Origin: Triglochin maritima
Lineage: Eukaryota > Streptophyta > Magnoliopsida > Alismatales > Juncaginaceae
Assembly (NCBI GenBank): GCA_963682175.1
Contig: OY821771.1
Coordinates: 26,680,201-26,744,200, forward strand
DNA: 64,000 nucleotides
Direction of reading: 5' to 3'
Below the pieces are notes generated by a model. That model saw only the letters and a program-made list of their open reading frames with translations, was not told where the DNA came from and did not search any database. The position numbers and the translations under genes are program-made. Within the stretch, counting starts at the first letter, position 1; every line of letters starts with the position of its first letter. Positions 1 through 11,521 of the stretch are shown one piece after another.

Positions 1-2600
1 TAAACATCACGTCTACCCTTTAAAGAAAGAGTTTGTTGCTTAATGAGTGATTTTGGTTGCCGAGATGTGTCTCGTGGTCCGTGTAGCACATTTCAATGAA
101 CAGATATGGGTTCAATGGACCGCTTACCTGTAAGGTTTAAATTGTGCATGGATTCCATTTTCTAAATTTCCAAGGAGTGCACTATGCACCAAAATACAGT
201 TATTTTGAAGGACACTTAGATACTTCAAAGGACACTAAAATCCTTTCTCAAGGAAATTAAACACAATTTACGTGATATTTACGTGGAAAATTTGATATGG
301 ATTCCCACCAACGTGAGATGTCCCTTCTAGGGTAAGATATATGAATTAAACACAATACAACCTATGATATTGTAGGCCATGTAAATGACTAATTAATAAT
401 ATTTTGTGTCATGTAATAACCGAACCCAAAAAGGATATGCTATAATTGAGAACCCACCAAATCCATAAAATAACGAGTGATGAGTCTTAAAATATAACTA
501 TAAACGTATGGAGTTGTAGCATACGGGACGAACACAAGGAGGCGATGGTGAATTCCAATTTGAATGATTTATGCAACTAAACTAACATGCATGTAAAAAC
601 CTATGGTGGAAAGAAGATTTTTTTCTTTTTTTAATGAATTGTGCACCTAATGATTTAACTTGAGCTAAACTAAGGATGGTTGAGATGAGAATTCAGATAT
701 TAAAATTGGAAATGGGGTATGTGGATTTAAGGTTGATAAGAATTTAAGGTTGAGAAAAAAACAAGATTTAGATAATAGAAACTAAGCATCACATAAAATA
801 ACATGTTTTTAAGTGATCAAAATTCACTACAACCTTGGATCTAACACAATTAAATAGTGTATTTTTATGAAATTATATCTTTGTTTTTTAAGATTTCAGT
901 GATAAACCCCATATAGTTAAATTCACTACAACAAAACAATCAAAAGATTAACAACAATAGGAGCAATTAAACTTTGAAGCACACTTTTCTCAATCCTTTC
1001 ATTCCTATCAACCCGAGACTTAGCCACTCAATGAGGTGAGTGACATGGGGAGAATCATAGGATAAAATAAGATTAAGAGGAAGAAAAATGAAAAAGTACG
1101 AAAAACCCAACGACAAATAAACAACGCAAACATCAAATTACTAACAAAAAACAACAATAAAAGAAGAAAATGAACTTTATTGCTTCTATAACTTAGAAAT
1201 TTTTGTGATTACTTTTCTGAAATTAAAATAACAAGTGAAAAGAAAGAAAGGGTTGTGGAGTGGATTTCTTGTATCATGTCCTTCAACTTTCACTTTATAT
1301 ATCTGATTTTGCATTTAAGTCCTTCCAATTTTCAATATTTTCAGCAATTGTATCTATTTTCTTGTAACCTACAAAATAAAAACAAAACACTCGACATAGC
1401 ATTATTCAAATACAAAAGTAAGATACGATTGGGTTGATTTTCTTGTAACCTACAAAGTGAAGGTAAAAAAGATAAATTATGATACTCATCAACCAGCAAT
1501 GGGTTGATTTTTAAATGCCTTGGATAAATGTTGTGCCTAAGGCATATTACATTTGTGGTCGGAAACAAAAAGTAAAGGAAACCTTTCAGATTCTACGTAG
1601 CCATGAGGCATTAATGGGTGTCTATCTATAGGACATGAGGGGATAAGAATTATGGTGATTTTTTAATAGAACTATCTCTTTTATTTTATTCAATTCAAAT
1701 ACGAGTGGGTCCCATCACTATTAATCAAATATAAAAAATATAAAACACACAATCCGTGCATCTCACCATGGGGATCGTATGCAACTCTGATTAAAAAACA
1801 TTTTTAATCGCACGATCTACAAAGATCGTGGGATGGAGCACCATTGGGGCTACTAGGTATGCAGCTGACCGAACGGCGTTCGGTGCAACTTCAACCACCC
1901 AACATATTCTACCCACCTGTGGGCCTATGCTAACGGTTAACCAAATAACATCCTCCACTAGCAATAGTGTCCGGACATGTTGTGACTGTTAGATGTGGAA
2001 TGGACGGAGCCAATCAGAATCCATGCCCATTTTTCCTTTTCCTTTCTCAAACCCTTGTGGAGAACAGACGACCGAACACATATCGGTTCACCGAATGAAC
2101 AAATGTGCTAGTTTTCCGACTTTTTCATATTGTGAAGGAAATCTATGATCTCATTTTGATAATCGATGAACGATTGAAAGGAATCTCCAACCACACAAAT
2201 TTGGTTGTTGATTTCGATGAGCGAATTTGATATTGTCCACTAGCCCACTAACTTCTTAGATCATGTAAATTCCTGTCCACAATCCTCATGAGCCGATAAG
2301 CCCACGAGGGTTGACTCCATTGAGCATCCAAAGCGAATGGCCACTCAGGGTGAGTCTAGCGCTGAGGACCATGAGCCAATTTGGGATCCCATCTTGGCTC
2401 AATCTGAAAGGAATGTGTTCTAAAAGTTTTACTTTTATATGTCAATTATTATCAATTGAATGTGCAAACATTTTTTTCCTTGATTATGGTATTCGTCTTT
2501 TGGAAGTGTTAAGGAAGAGGCACTTGGTCCTTAACCGTAGAGCTCTAAAAGATAATGGTTTACATAAATCAAAAGATATTCACAATTATGGTAATTAACA
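1..2600. other. AT-rich region without a recognisable gene
   Basis: No open frame here resembles a protein I recognise; the longest, at 2311-2598, is 95 codons of unremarkable composition. A perfect hairpin lies at 1811-1830, with 8-bp arms CACGATCT and AGATCGTG and a 4-nt loop. A string CACTACAACAAAAC near 925 looks like a CACTA-transposon end but has no partner. Around 1250-1560 there is weak similarity to the ends of the LTRs found further right, so an old LTR fragment is possible. The region is probably decayed transposon DNA. Confidence 0.5.
1862..2093. repeat. Degenerate CGGT/ACCG half-site pairs
   Basis: Two loci, 1862-1890 and 2065-2093, each fit the pattern of two 10-bp sites starting 19 bp apart that is seen far more clearly in the copia LTRs at 3.6 kb and 50.5-51.1 kb. 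At 2065 the left site keeps only its ACCG half and the right site is a full CGGTTCACCG. At 1868-1884 the inner halves form ACCGAACG and CGTTCGGT arms. This suggests an old LTR fragment. Confidence 0.4.
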
Positions 2601-3572
2601 TGGAACATTAATTACCGACATAAGATTGTCGTGTTGGTCATCGATTGTTGTAGCTCTACAAATAATTGACGACACGAGTATATAAAAGAGGAAAAGATTA
2701 CTTTTATATATTGAATAGACCTAACAAGTAAAACATTATGGAATTGTGTTTCGTGTCATTAATGTTTTTACTGTGTTTGATCCTAAGATATGAGACTTAT
2801 ATCTTTTCACTCAAGAAGTGCTTAATTTGATTATTGTCAAAAGCTACCATTGAGTGTAGTGATAACGGCAGTAGTTGGTTGATCATGACTTGTGCTGGAA
2901 AAGATAGCTAGTCAAACGATTATCATTGCCCCTCTTAATGGAGTGATGATATTATTGGGCCCCTTGATAAAGCAAAATTATAATGTGCACAATGTGACTT
3001 GAGTTAAGTCACATAGTTATAATTAGCTTAAAGAGATCAAGAAATAAATATAATACAAAGGTAACACATTTCTACTTTGTATATGTTCTTAATATCATGA
3101 GGCAAGGGACGGACACAAGTGGTGCACTTTACATCACTAAATGGATCATGTTTTGGTTCGGGTTGAACAAAGACATCTATGCTAATTGGGTGACTATAAT
3201 GTGTAGCTAGATACCGCTTATAGTCTGAGATATTAAGTGTTTAATATCACTACCAATTAGGCTTAGATCCTCCTATAGGTCACACCACAAAACTGGGAAA
3301 CAAGAGGGTTGATTTTAAGTTCATATGATGTGTCTAGTTTCATATGAAAATAGGACACATGTGGTGAATTAATTAAAATCAATATGTCATGAGAATTAAC
3401 ATAATTAGAATCATAATAAATTCATATGAGATGTAAATATTATAAGGTGTAATAATTAATTATTACATAGGATAATATATTACATAAGATATGAATTTGC
3501 TAAAATCCCCAAAGATCAAATTTTGTTGGAAATAAATCCAAAATTTGGCAAAGGCAAAATCGGGGTCAAACA

Positions 3573-3940
3573 CGGTGAACCGTTCATGGTTCGGTCGACC
3601 GGGGAATCTTTGGATCGGTTAACCGAATAGGGAACGGGTAAGCGCAATTGGTTGACCGAGATTGCCCAGAGTGCCTGGACAATCGGGTTCGGTTAACCGA
3701 TTGGAATCGGTCAAACGAGAAGTAGTAATTTCGGTAGACCGAAGGTGACCTGGTCATCCGATGACTATGTCTCAGGAGCGATTTTGGTGGGTCAACGGTA
3801 GACCGATTAAAAGACGTGGTTCGTCCGATTCTTCCAAGGAATGTTTCTTATAAAGAATCGGTCGACTGTCTAGCTCACGGTGCACCGAACACGTGTTATA
3901 ACTGAATGGTTCGGTTGACCGAATAATACTCGGTCTACCG
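3573..3940. repeat. Paired CGGTNNACCG palindromes, 19-bp spacing
   Basis: Pairs of 10-bp palindromes start exactly 19 bp apart at 3573/3592, 3616/3635, 3732/3751, 3859/3878 and 3912/3931. A further pair at 3690/3708 is 18 bp apart. Several second members are degenerate (for example CGGGTAAGCG at 3635 and TGGTCATCCG at 3751), but the spacing is kept. The centre dinucleotide varies freely (GA, CG, TA, AG, TG, CT, GC) while the CGGT and ACCG half-sites are conserved. The block ends about 180 bp upstream of the TATA box. Confidence 0.85.
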
Positions 3941-4117
3941 AACAAGAACGATTCTGCCTCAATTATTAAGAGATTAATTAAATCATGGGTGGAATAATTG
4001 CAAATTTAATTAAAACGTTTTTTGTGGGTGATTAAGTGGAATTTAGAGATTAATTTTAAGAGAGAAAAACAAGGGATCATGGCTAAATAATAGCTCTTGA
4101 TAAGGATGTTTTGGGAG

Positions 4118-4127
4118 CCTATAAAGG
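4118..4127 (+). promoter_or_regulatory. LTR TATA box
   Basis: CCTATAAAGG lies downstream of the palindrome block, followed by pyrimidine-rich leader-like sequence. This is the probable LTR promoter in plus orientation. Confidence 0.5.
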
Positions 4128-4574
4128 GGCACCTATTCCTACTTGTTTTAGACTAATGCAAGAAATCTTTCTCTCATTAATCTCTCCCTAATCACCACGA
4201 AATTTCTCTTAGTAAAATTAAGTTTGGAGATTAGAATCTCAGGAGCTTAAAGAGGGGTAATTAGCTTGATTCTAAACCTTGTTATAGATTGATTGGCTAG
4301 CTCCTTTCTCTCTAACATTGTTTAGAGTTTGGTGAACACTCGGAGGTAATTCCGTGGACGATTCAACGGGCAACGCGACTCCGGATCATCAAAAAGGTTT
4401 TAGAGAACCTTTAGGTATGATTCTATCCTTGTGGATTATTTTAATAAATGTAGGTTCTATTTTATTAGAATAAAACACAAATAGATGTACATAAAGTTGC
4501 TGAAAATATGAAAATCGATCTTGTATGTTATATTAAATTTTTTAAAATATATACATACATAGGGACACGAAATC

Positions 4575-5619
4575 CTACACAATAGCGGGTTCTGTTAGAG
4601 TGGGAGACAAAGGTTGAGTGTCATCCATTTCTTCTACATTAGGGAATTGGTCATCATTGGTGGTGTCGTCTTCTTCATTTCCGGAAGGTGCTTCACCAGT
4701 GGCTTTTGGTCCTCAATTTTCATCCGTTTGAGCATGTATTTTTCGATGACAATTTAGATGATTTGAACAAATTGGAGTCGGAACCTACTTTGAAGTGTGC
4801 ACCAAGGAGGGAGATGATCATCGGAAAAGGAAGAAAATTAAGCTTGCGGCGAGAGACATAGCACATGTGATTGATGATGAAGAATGCCAATTTGTGTGAG
4901 TCCCGGAGCAAAGATTGATAAACATTTCATCATTTGATGACCGTGTTCATCATGATGACCTTTGCAAACATAAAGATTGTACAAGATGAATCGGCAAAGG
5001 ACTTTAGCAATGATTGGTAGATGAGTGACATTGAGTTGTTGTTGTGGTGGCACCCTTGGTTTTGTAACATTGAGGAATTGATCGATGGAGCCACATACCT
5101 CCTCCCAAAACAAGTTGTAGATGTCGTCTCTAGTGCTTGGAAAACTGGTGATCTCCCTATGTAGTGAAAGAAAACCCATTATTTTTTGATGTGAGGGTCT
5201 TTTTAGTGCCATCTTGAGTGGTGATTTCTACAAGGTTGGCATAAAATTGCTGGCATTTTTTGGAGGAAAATTTTCTTCGGACTCTTGTTTTTGAAGAAAT
5301 CACCCAGATCTTTGGAGAGAAAAGTTGAGATACTGATTTCCTTGAGATCATTAATTACAATCTTTTGCTCCGGAATAGGGTTGCCACTGCTAATGGATTG
5401 GAAATGTCGCTCAGCCTTTTGGTGGATGAAGAGGTAGGATGGCGAGTAAGGGAAGAGCCCTTTGGTAATTTCTTCTGCTGGTACCATCAAGGTGGATGTG
5501 ATGTTGGGATTAAGACAATGTTTCTTCGTTGGAGGGACCGACTTCTTACCTTTCTTCTCGGTCGATTTCTTAGTCGGCACCACCGCTTTCTGTGAGGCAA
5601 GAAACTTCTTAGGAGCCAT
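4575..5619 (-). pseudogene. Decayed 'putative plant transposon protein' gene
   Basis: The start is the ATG at 5617-5619, giving a Lys-rich N-terminus (MAPKKFLASQ...). Pieces of one protein then appear in shifting frames: a segment with FYANLVEITTQDGTKK (frame around 5157-5351), a segment with an HDE motif after a hydrophobic helix (4838-5212), a segment LPFPMIISLLGAHF (4720-4911), and an acidic tail (EEDDTTNDDQFPNVEEMDD) ending at the stop 4575-4577. The order and motifs resemble the plant-specific 'putative plant transposon protein' family often carried by non-autonomous retroelements. At least three frameshifts make it non-functional. A TATA box lies about 105 bp upstream of the start, so the promoter arrangement survives. 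The family call is from memory of motifs, not from a search. Confidence 0.5.
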
Positions 5620-5722
5620 TGAAAATTGGTTAAGATAGTAGAGATTGGAAGAATTTGAGTAGAAGAAAGAGTTTAGAATATTTACAGGAAAATGGATGAA
5701 AAAGAAAGAGTGAATGGGGACT

Positions 5723-5730
5723 TATTTATA
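5723..5730 (-). promoter_or_regulatory. TATA box of the minus-strand pseudogene
   Basis: TATAAATA on the minus strand lies about 105 bp upstream of the ATG at 5619. Further upstream (5972-6000) are degenerate CGGT/ACCG sites, the same order as in the copia LTR promoters. Confidence 0.5.
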
Positions 5731-5971
5731 AAAAAAACATGAAGGGAGAATTGGGAAATTTGGGGATAGCCGTTGGGGAGCTCTAACGGCTAAATTCTGC
5801 AGCACCTTCATCGACCGCAATCGGTTCGGCCCTGTGAAATGTGTGGACAGTGAATTCCAAATTCGTTCTTTTGAACGGACATCCATGGAGAGGGTTTGTT
5901 TCACTCGTTTGTGCACCGAATCCATGCCCAATTTTCTTTTTCGTAAAAAAGCATCGCAAACCTATCATATG

Positions 5972-6000
5972 CGGTCGCCCAAACACATTTCGGTCACCGA
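5972..6000. repeat. Degenerate CGGT/ACCG pair, 19-bp spacing
   Basis: CGGTCGCCCA at 5972 and CGGTCACCGA at 5991 begin 19 bp apart. They lie upstream of the minus-strand TATA box at 5723-5730 and match the spacing of the LTR palindrome pairs elsewhere in the window. Confidence 0.4.
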
Positions 6001-8160
6001 AAACCCCTAAGTAGATTCACAAGTTCGGACAACCAAAATGCATTCGGACAATATAAGAAAAATGCTTGGGAAATATTATGTTATATGAATAGTCAATTTC
6101 AGACAAAACAAGGTTATATGCAATAAGTTAAAGAATAATATGGATTTTTTTAGAAAAGCACGAAAGGAAGACCTTCAGGAATATTGATTGGAAAAATTCT
6201 ATACGATTAATGTTGTAACTTGTAACATAATTAATAAACGGGTGTTTAATATATATATATATAGATCTAGTGGGCAAACATGATTAATACTATAAAAACA
6301 TGTATGTCCTTTAAAGCACACGAGCCTGTTCTTTAAAACTTGAAACGGTCCTTAAATGGTTAAAGCACAAGCCAACCTTATACATGGACCAATACAAATG
6401 GATGTTAAAAAGAGGATTGTACATGGACACCATGTGTCAGCACTCACCAACCACGTCAACCAATTTTGAGAATTTGTTTTTGATTTTTAAGCAAATTTGT
6501 CCCCTAATAGAGTGGCAAATAGTTCTCTGATATAGTGGACAAGCCAACCACGTCAGTCACTCACTAGTCGTGTCAAAGAAATACAAAATTGATTCTCTGA
6601 TAGAGTGGGAAATAATTGCGATTTCCCAAAAAAGGTTGGGAATGATTCAATCCATTAAACAAAATTGGGCTAAACCACAACTTTTCAGAGAACTACCTTA
6701 ATTTAAAAACAAACCGTAAATCTTCCTGTTTAGGGTTCAAACATGGAAGTCAAAAACATGGAAGTCCAGAGTACCAGTGGTAGAAGGCAGGTGAGTTGGT
6801 CGTCGTGAAAACATTGTCGTCGTTTTCAACCACCAGGGTGTGGCCATGTTAAGTTTGTCAGGGTCTATGCTTTAAATAGTGGAGGTCGCGCGTGTCTTTC
6901 ACAATCGGGCTCTGTCCTCTCAGGGGGTTTTTGTTGTTGGAATCCAATGGAAAAGAAAATATTTTCCCTTTGATGGTTTGACCCAGTATTTCCCTATGTT
7001 TGGGCATATCTTGGAAAATTGAAAATTTTGGGTTTAGGGTTAGGGGAGCATGGGGTTTAGGGTTAGGAAAATAGAAAATTTAGGGTTAGGGTAAAGTCCC
7101 ACCCTCCCGTCTGACCCTCTCCAATCCTGCCTCATCCCCTTCGGTGACGCCTTCTCTTCTGCCCTCTCGACCTCCTACCCCCACCCTCTCCAGCCCTGCC
7201 CCATCCCCTCCAGCCACCTGCGGTGACATCCTTCAATCGGTATAAACTTTTGTTTATCTACAAAGAGTGTATTTGGTTGCATTATGTCTATATTTCTTGA
7301 ACAAATAACAAGAAGAGTAGTACTACTTTTGTCGTGAAGTAGGTTGAATGCGCATGTGGAATATTACATTCCTAAAATTGCCCTTATTATAGGAAATTAT
7401 GTTGATAGGTTTAATACTTTAATATGTTCCCCTAGAGTAAATTTTTCTGTGTTTGATACTTAAGTTGAATTTGGGTTGGTGCAGGAATTTGACTTGTATG
7501 TATGATTCGAAATTGAATTGTATTTTCTCATTTGTCATTTGAGTTTCGTAGAATGAGACTCTCCTCTCTTTTATCGAAATTGCAGGCGACAAAAAGAGAA
7601 CTCTTATTGATGGAGCAAACTGATAAAAAAATTGTTGAATTGTATTTTTAATTTTTGTTACATTTGAGTGGATTAAAACATTATCCTTAATTATTTATGT
7701 TTGTGTTCTGATATTATTTAAGTTGTATTTGGTTTAATGTTCATTTATCTCCTTCACCATTTGTAATTACCAATAACAAAATTACATTGTTTCACATTTT
7801 ATAGTAAATTACAATGATATCCACAAAGAATTGAATTTGGATTCCATGGGATTCAAGTTACATGCACAAACAACAGAATTTCGTCAAACATAATCTAAAT
7901 TCCGATGGATTCTGCTTTCCATTGTTTTCCTTTTGACTCCCAGAATCCACTTTCCATCTGATTCTTGTATTTTCTTAGGAACTCCAACTTCAAAAGCCAA
8001 TTTTTGATGGTAGAAAATTGATGAGGAATCTTGTTAACCGTAATTATATGCATTTTTTGTATATTTTCAATTGTATTTTTTTTTGTATAGAACATTACAA
8101 CTCTTGAACTTGTAATTGTTTGAAAATTTTAAGTTAAGGCAACAAATTTTAAATTTTAAA
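6001..8160. other. No gene seen; short telomere-like motif
   Basis: No coding signal is recognised. At 7030-7093 three short TTTAGGG-like stretches are interspersed with other sequence; this is too short and broken to be a telomere. A C-rich patch follows at 7100-7230. CTTTAAAG-containing strings near 6311-6360 resemble the subterminal repeats at 8161-8580. The region 7240-8100 is AT-rich and could hold a MITE, but I see no clear ends. Confidence 0.45.
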
Positions 8161-8580
8161 TTGTTTTGTTCTTTAAAACTCGAAAAGGATCCTTTAAACC
8201 ACAAGTATGTGCTTTAAAGGACACTTATATCCATAAAAATGTCCTCTAAAATACTTGTATGTTCATTATCTTGAAAGGGGCCTTAAAGGATAGGTGTGTC
8301 TGTTAAAGATTTAGTTTGTCCTTTAAAGCACAAGTCTGTCCTCGATACTCGGAAGACGGTTCAAATTGTTTCTGCCTCCAAATAAGGTGTCCTTTAAAGG
8401 ACACGTGTTTCCTTTAAACCACATACTTGTCTGTTCTCAAAACTGGAAAGGGTATTTTCTACTTAAAGAACATTTATGTCCGTCAAAGCACGAGTCCATT
8501 AAAGTATTGGTCACTGGTGTGTCCTTTAAAGGGCACTTATGTCATTTGATAGACATGTATGTCCTTTAAAGGGAACAAAT
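8161..8580. repeat. CACTA-type subterminal repeat field
   Basis: Variants of a short motif, CCTTTAAAGGACAC and its reverse complement, recur about every 25-60 bp in both orientations. The clearest is the perfect 18-bp palindrome GTGTCCTTTAAAGGACAC at 8387-8404. A field of short inverted motifs just beyond the 3' end of a transposase relic is typical of CACTA (En/Spm) subterminal regions, where the transposon's DNA-binding protein attaches. I could not find the terminal CACTA itself. Confidence 0.55.
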
Positions 8581-8864
8581 AAAACAGACGTGTCATGTAG
8601 GATTGTAGCCTTAAAACCGAAATGTTATAATTTTAAAATTGATTCTAGTCAAAAATATGTTTTGTAAATTCAATGTACATTATAAGCTGGGTCGGTTCAT
8701 AAACACGATTAACTCATGAGTTCTTTACATAAACTAATAAAACACTAGGTTAAGATTTTATTTTTCATTTTTTGTTATCAGGACCTTTGATCCATACTCC
8801 TTCATCATCATCCTCCTGAATAAGTAATTTATCCACATTTCTATCATCATCGATTGACTTCAAT

Positions 8865-10249
8865 TCAGGTACTTGTGTTGAAAATGGGGGAATTTTCTAA
8901 TATCATTGACATCCGCTTGAGAAATAATCTGTCATTTCCTTCTAAAACGATCGAACAATGATTATCACAGGGATTTGCTAAGTAAAAAAATTGTTTAGCT
9001 TGAGATGCCAAAATAAAAGGTTCTTCCTTGAATCCATGTTTGTTAAGGTTCACCAAAGTAAATCCCGACTCATCCACCTAAAGGTCATTGTTATTGTCCA
9101 CCCACTAGCATTTAAATATTGGGACATCGAATTGGGTGAAGTTCAACACTCATATCTTCAATTTGACTATAGTATGACATCTCTGCATATATAGGATTTT
9201 TATCTTTCGAAGTAGAGATATGCAAAGCTTTAACAAATAACTGACCCCATTGTTTTGCATTGTGCTTTTGTCATTATCCATTATGGTGTAGGAGTATTCA
9301 TTGACATCGTAACCACTATAAGATGTGACAACAAGATTAGGCCTATAGGTCAACCACTTCAAAGTCTCAGAAACATTACGATTATACACTATTTTCTTGA
9401 ACCAATCAATGAATGTTTTATTGTGAGCATTAACTCTTTGTTGAACATTCTATGTAGGATGTTTTGCTTCATTTGGGACATGTGCTCCTCTAGAAAAGAC
9501 TGAACTTTGTCAGAATTGGACAACACATAAATATACGCCTTATAGAGATCCTCACCTTCTGGACATATCATCTTTGCACATGTGTACTTGTACCTTCAAC
9601 CTTATCTTCGTGACGATTCTTAGGAAGTCCAACACTTTTTGTATGAGTCAAGTACTAATTATAGAACTCAATAACTCCTGGGCTATGTAGCCTTCAACAA
9701 TGTTGGATCGGGCCTTCGTCGATTGTTACAATAACCCTTCAACACACCCATGTACCGCTCAAAAGGATACATCCACCTCAGAAATACTGGTCCAACTAAT
9801 TTACTTTGAACTATATGAACCACAAAATGCAACATGATGTCAAAAAATAATTGGGGGAAGTACATCTCCAACTAACATATTCTAACAACCACTTCATGTT
9901 GCAACTTATCCAAGTAGTTCGGATCAAGTACTTTGATGAAAATCTTGTTAAAGAATGAACAAAGTTTGATAATTACGTGTCTAACGTGTGTCGGCAATAT
10001 CGATCTAACAAAAATAGGAAGAAGTTGTTGCATCAATACATGGCAACCATGAGACTTCAAACCAAGTAGTTTCAAATCTTTCATAGAAACCAGACTACTA
10101 ATATTAGATGAATACCCCTGTGGTACTTTGACACCGTGTAGACTTTGACACAAAGTTATCTTCTCTTTTCTGGACAATTTGTAACAAGTTGGTGGTAAAA
10201 ATTTATGGGTCCCCTTGTCCTCTAGTGCTAGATTTTTCTCGTATACCAA
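8865..10249 (-). pseudogene. CACTA (En/Spm) transposase relic, TNP2-type C-terminal half
   Basis: Read right to left, the relic keeps the C-terminal half of a plant CACTA transposase. First comes the DUF4218-type region (10249-9683) with KVPQGYSSNI, SLVSMKDLKLLGLKSH, HVLMQQLLP, then FFDIMLHFVVH and RWMYPFERYMGVLKGY. A linker with EEH and SGYDVNEY follows (9571-9255), then a DUF4216-type segment (9077-8865) with GFTLVNLNKHGFKEEPFILASQAKQ cut across codons. Several frameshifts and stops separate the pieces. The N-terminal catalytic half is absent, because the sequence stops at about 10,255 where the LTR remnant of element A begins. The subterminal repeat field lies just beyond its 3' end. The family assignment is firm from motif order. 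Confidence 0.8.
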
Positions 10250-10254
10250 GTTCT

Positions 10255-10840
10255 ACTAGATATGGGTTATGTGTTTATGTCTATTATAGGAATGTTTCAT
10301 TAGTCCTACATCAGGGATTGTCCACAGTTGCCTTTTTGATGTCTATAAATAGAAATTTTCTTCCTCCTTTGTAACCTACTCATTGCTTGGTGATCATTCT
10401 CTCTGCTTGGAGTAAAGCATTGGGGTAAAACTAAAGTGGAGAAGAATGCTACTTGTAATGTGAGTCATGTAAATAAAATATTTTCTTAGATTTTTTTTAA
10501 TGTTGCCTCTTTTAATTCTTGCATATTTAGCTTAGTTATGCTTCCTTAATCACATTATAATTAGTAGGATGTCTTTTTTCTTTAATACAATTGTTAGTTT
10601 AATGTGTAGTGACTAGTTTCATCCCCCTTTGGGGTTGGAGATGATGTTATACATGTAATGAATGGGAATGAATGCTATCTCATGCAATATTTGATGAATG
10701 TGAATGTATGCTTGTTTGTTTAAAAGAGAATACTTAACTTGATGGGTTTTGCCATAATCATTAGGTATTTCTCATGCTTGTTTAGGTTTTTAATAACCAA
10801 CTTGTTTATCCTCATGTTAATCAACTAGGTTAGTGATTGG
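10255..10840 (+). repeat. Truncated LTR of element A (B/D type)
   Basis: It aligns with the reverse complement of the B LTRs and with the D LTR, including a TATA box at 10344-10351 and the downstream block GAGAAGAATGCTACTTGTAATG. The upstream part of U3 with the palindrome pair is missing, and the LTR breaks off inside R/U5 near 10840, joined to leader sequence matching element C around 29,300. Confidence 0.7.
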
Positions 10841-11521
10841 TTAGAGCGTGAGGTTCGTGGACCCATCTCTCATTCATGCATGGTTAGAGCATGCATTAGT
10901 TAGTAAGGTGCATCAAGGTAAGAGTGAGGTGAGTGCTTGTTTGGTGAGTTGCTTACTAGCCTAAGGATTCAAAACATCTTTAAGGGGCACCACCTATAGT
11001 CATCAAGATAATGTGGCTAAGGCATATTACATAAGTGAAGCCCTAAATCTAAAATCAAGTAGACATTGGCCATTAGGACTCGGGCGCATTAGGAGAGTGT
11101 TCCGGTCGTGACCGTCATAGCCTGATCGATGTCTCCCACATTGTCGATAGCAGGAGAGACGAGATCTCTGGATCTTGGCTCACTTGTTGGGCTTTGTGGT
11201 CTTCGTCGTAGGGAGGTGAGGCGTGTTGGGGTCGTGTGACCTCGTAGTTTGGCATCGTCTAGTTGTAAGGACCTATAATGACCTTAGGTTGTTTGAGCCG
11301 TGTTTGCTAGATTAGGCTTCTACTGTCACCCACTAGCCACACTAGCTCTAGGGATTCTTCCCTTCTTATCTGAGTCTTATCCTCCTCTATATTCTTCGAG
11401 TTGTCTACTCCTCTGATTACACCTTCTGTTGTGTGTTGTTTAGAGTTGAGTCAAGCGTTTTATCCAAGGTTGGGCTCGTTCTGGTGAGAGCGCTCGACTT
11501 AAAGAGAATGGATTTTCTGAG

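Larger units (their letters stand above)
2600..4579 (+). mobile_element. Probable Ty1/copia (Sirevirus-like) LTR, solo or 3' end
   Basis: The stretch has LTR promoter architecture in plus orientation: a palindrome-rich block at 3573-3940, a TATA box at 4118-4127, then about 450 bp with pyrimidine-rich leader-like sequence. The order matches the U3-TATA-R/U5 order of the tandem copia LTRs at 49.9 kb read on their own sense strand, although the sequences themselves are not close copies. The right end is placed near the CTACACA at 4575-4581, where a minus-strand pseudogene also ends. The left end is uncertain; 2600 is a guess based on where the character of the sequence changes. No primer site or gag follows it, so it is probably a solo LTR or the 3' LTR of a lost element. 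Confidence 0.45.

Noticed and set aside
922..940. CACTACAACAAAAC as a CACTA transposon terminus
   Set aside because: No matching inverted end and no 3-bp duplication found; one short match can arise by chance in AT-rich DNA.
7030..7093. TTTAGGG-like repeats as a former telomere
   Set aside because: Only three short broken stretches with unrelated sequence between them.
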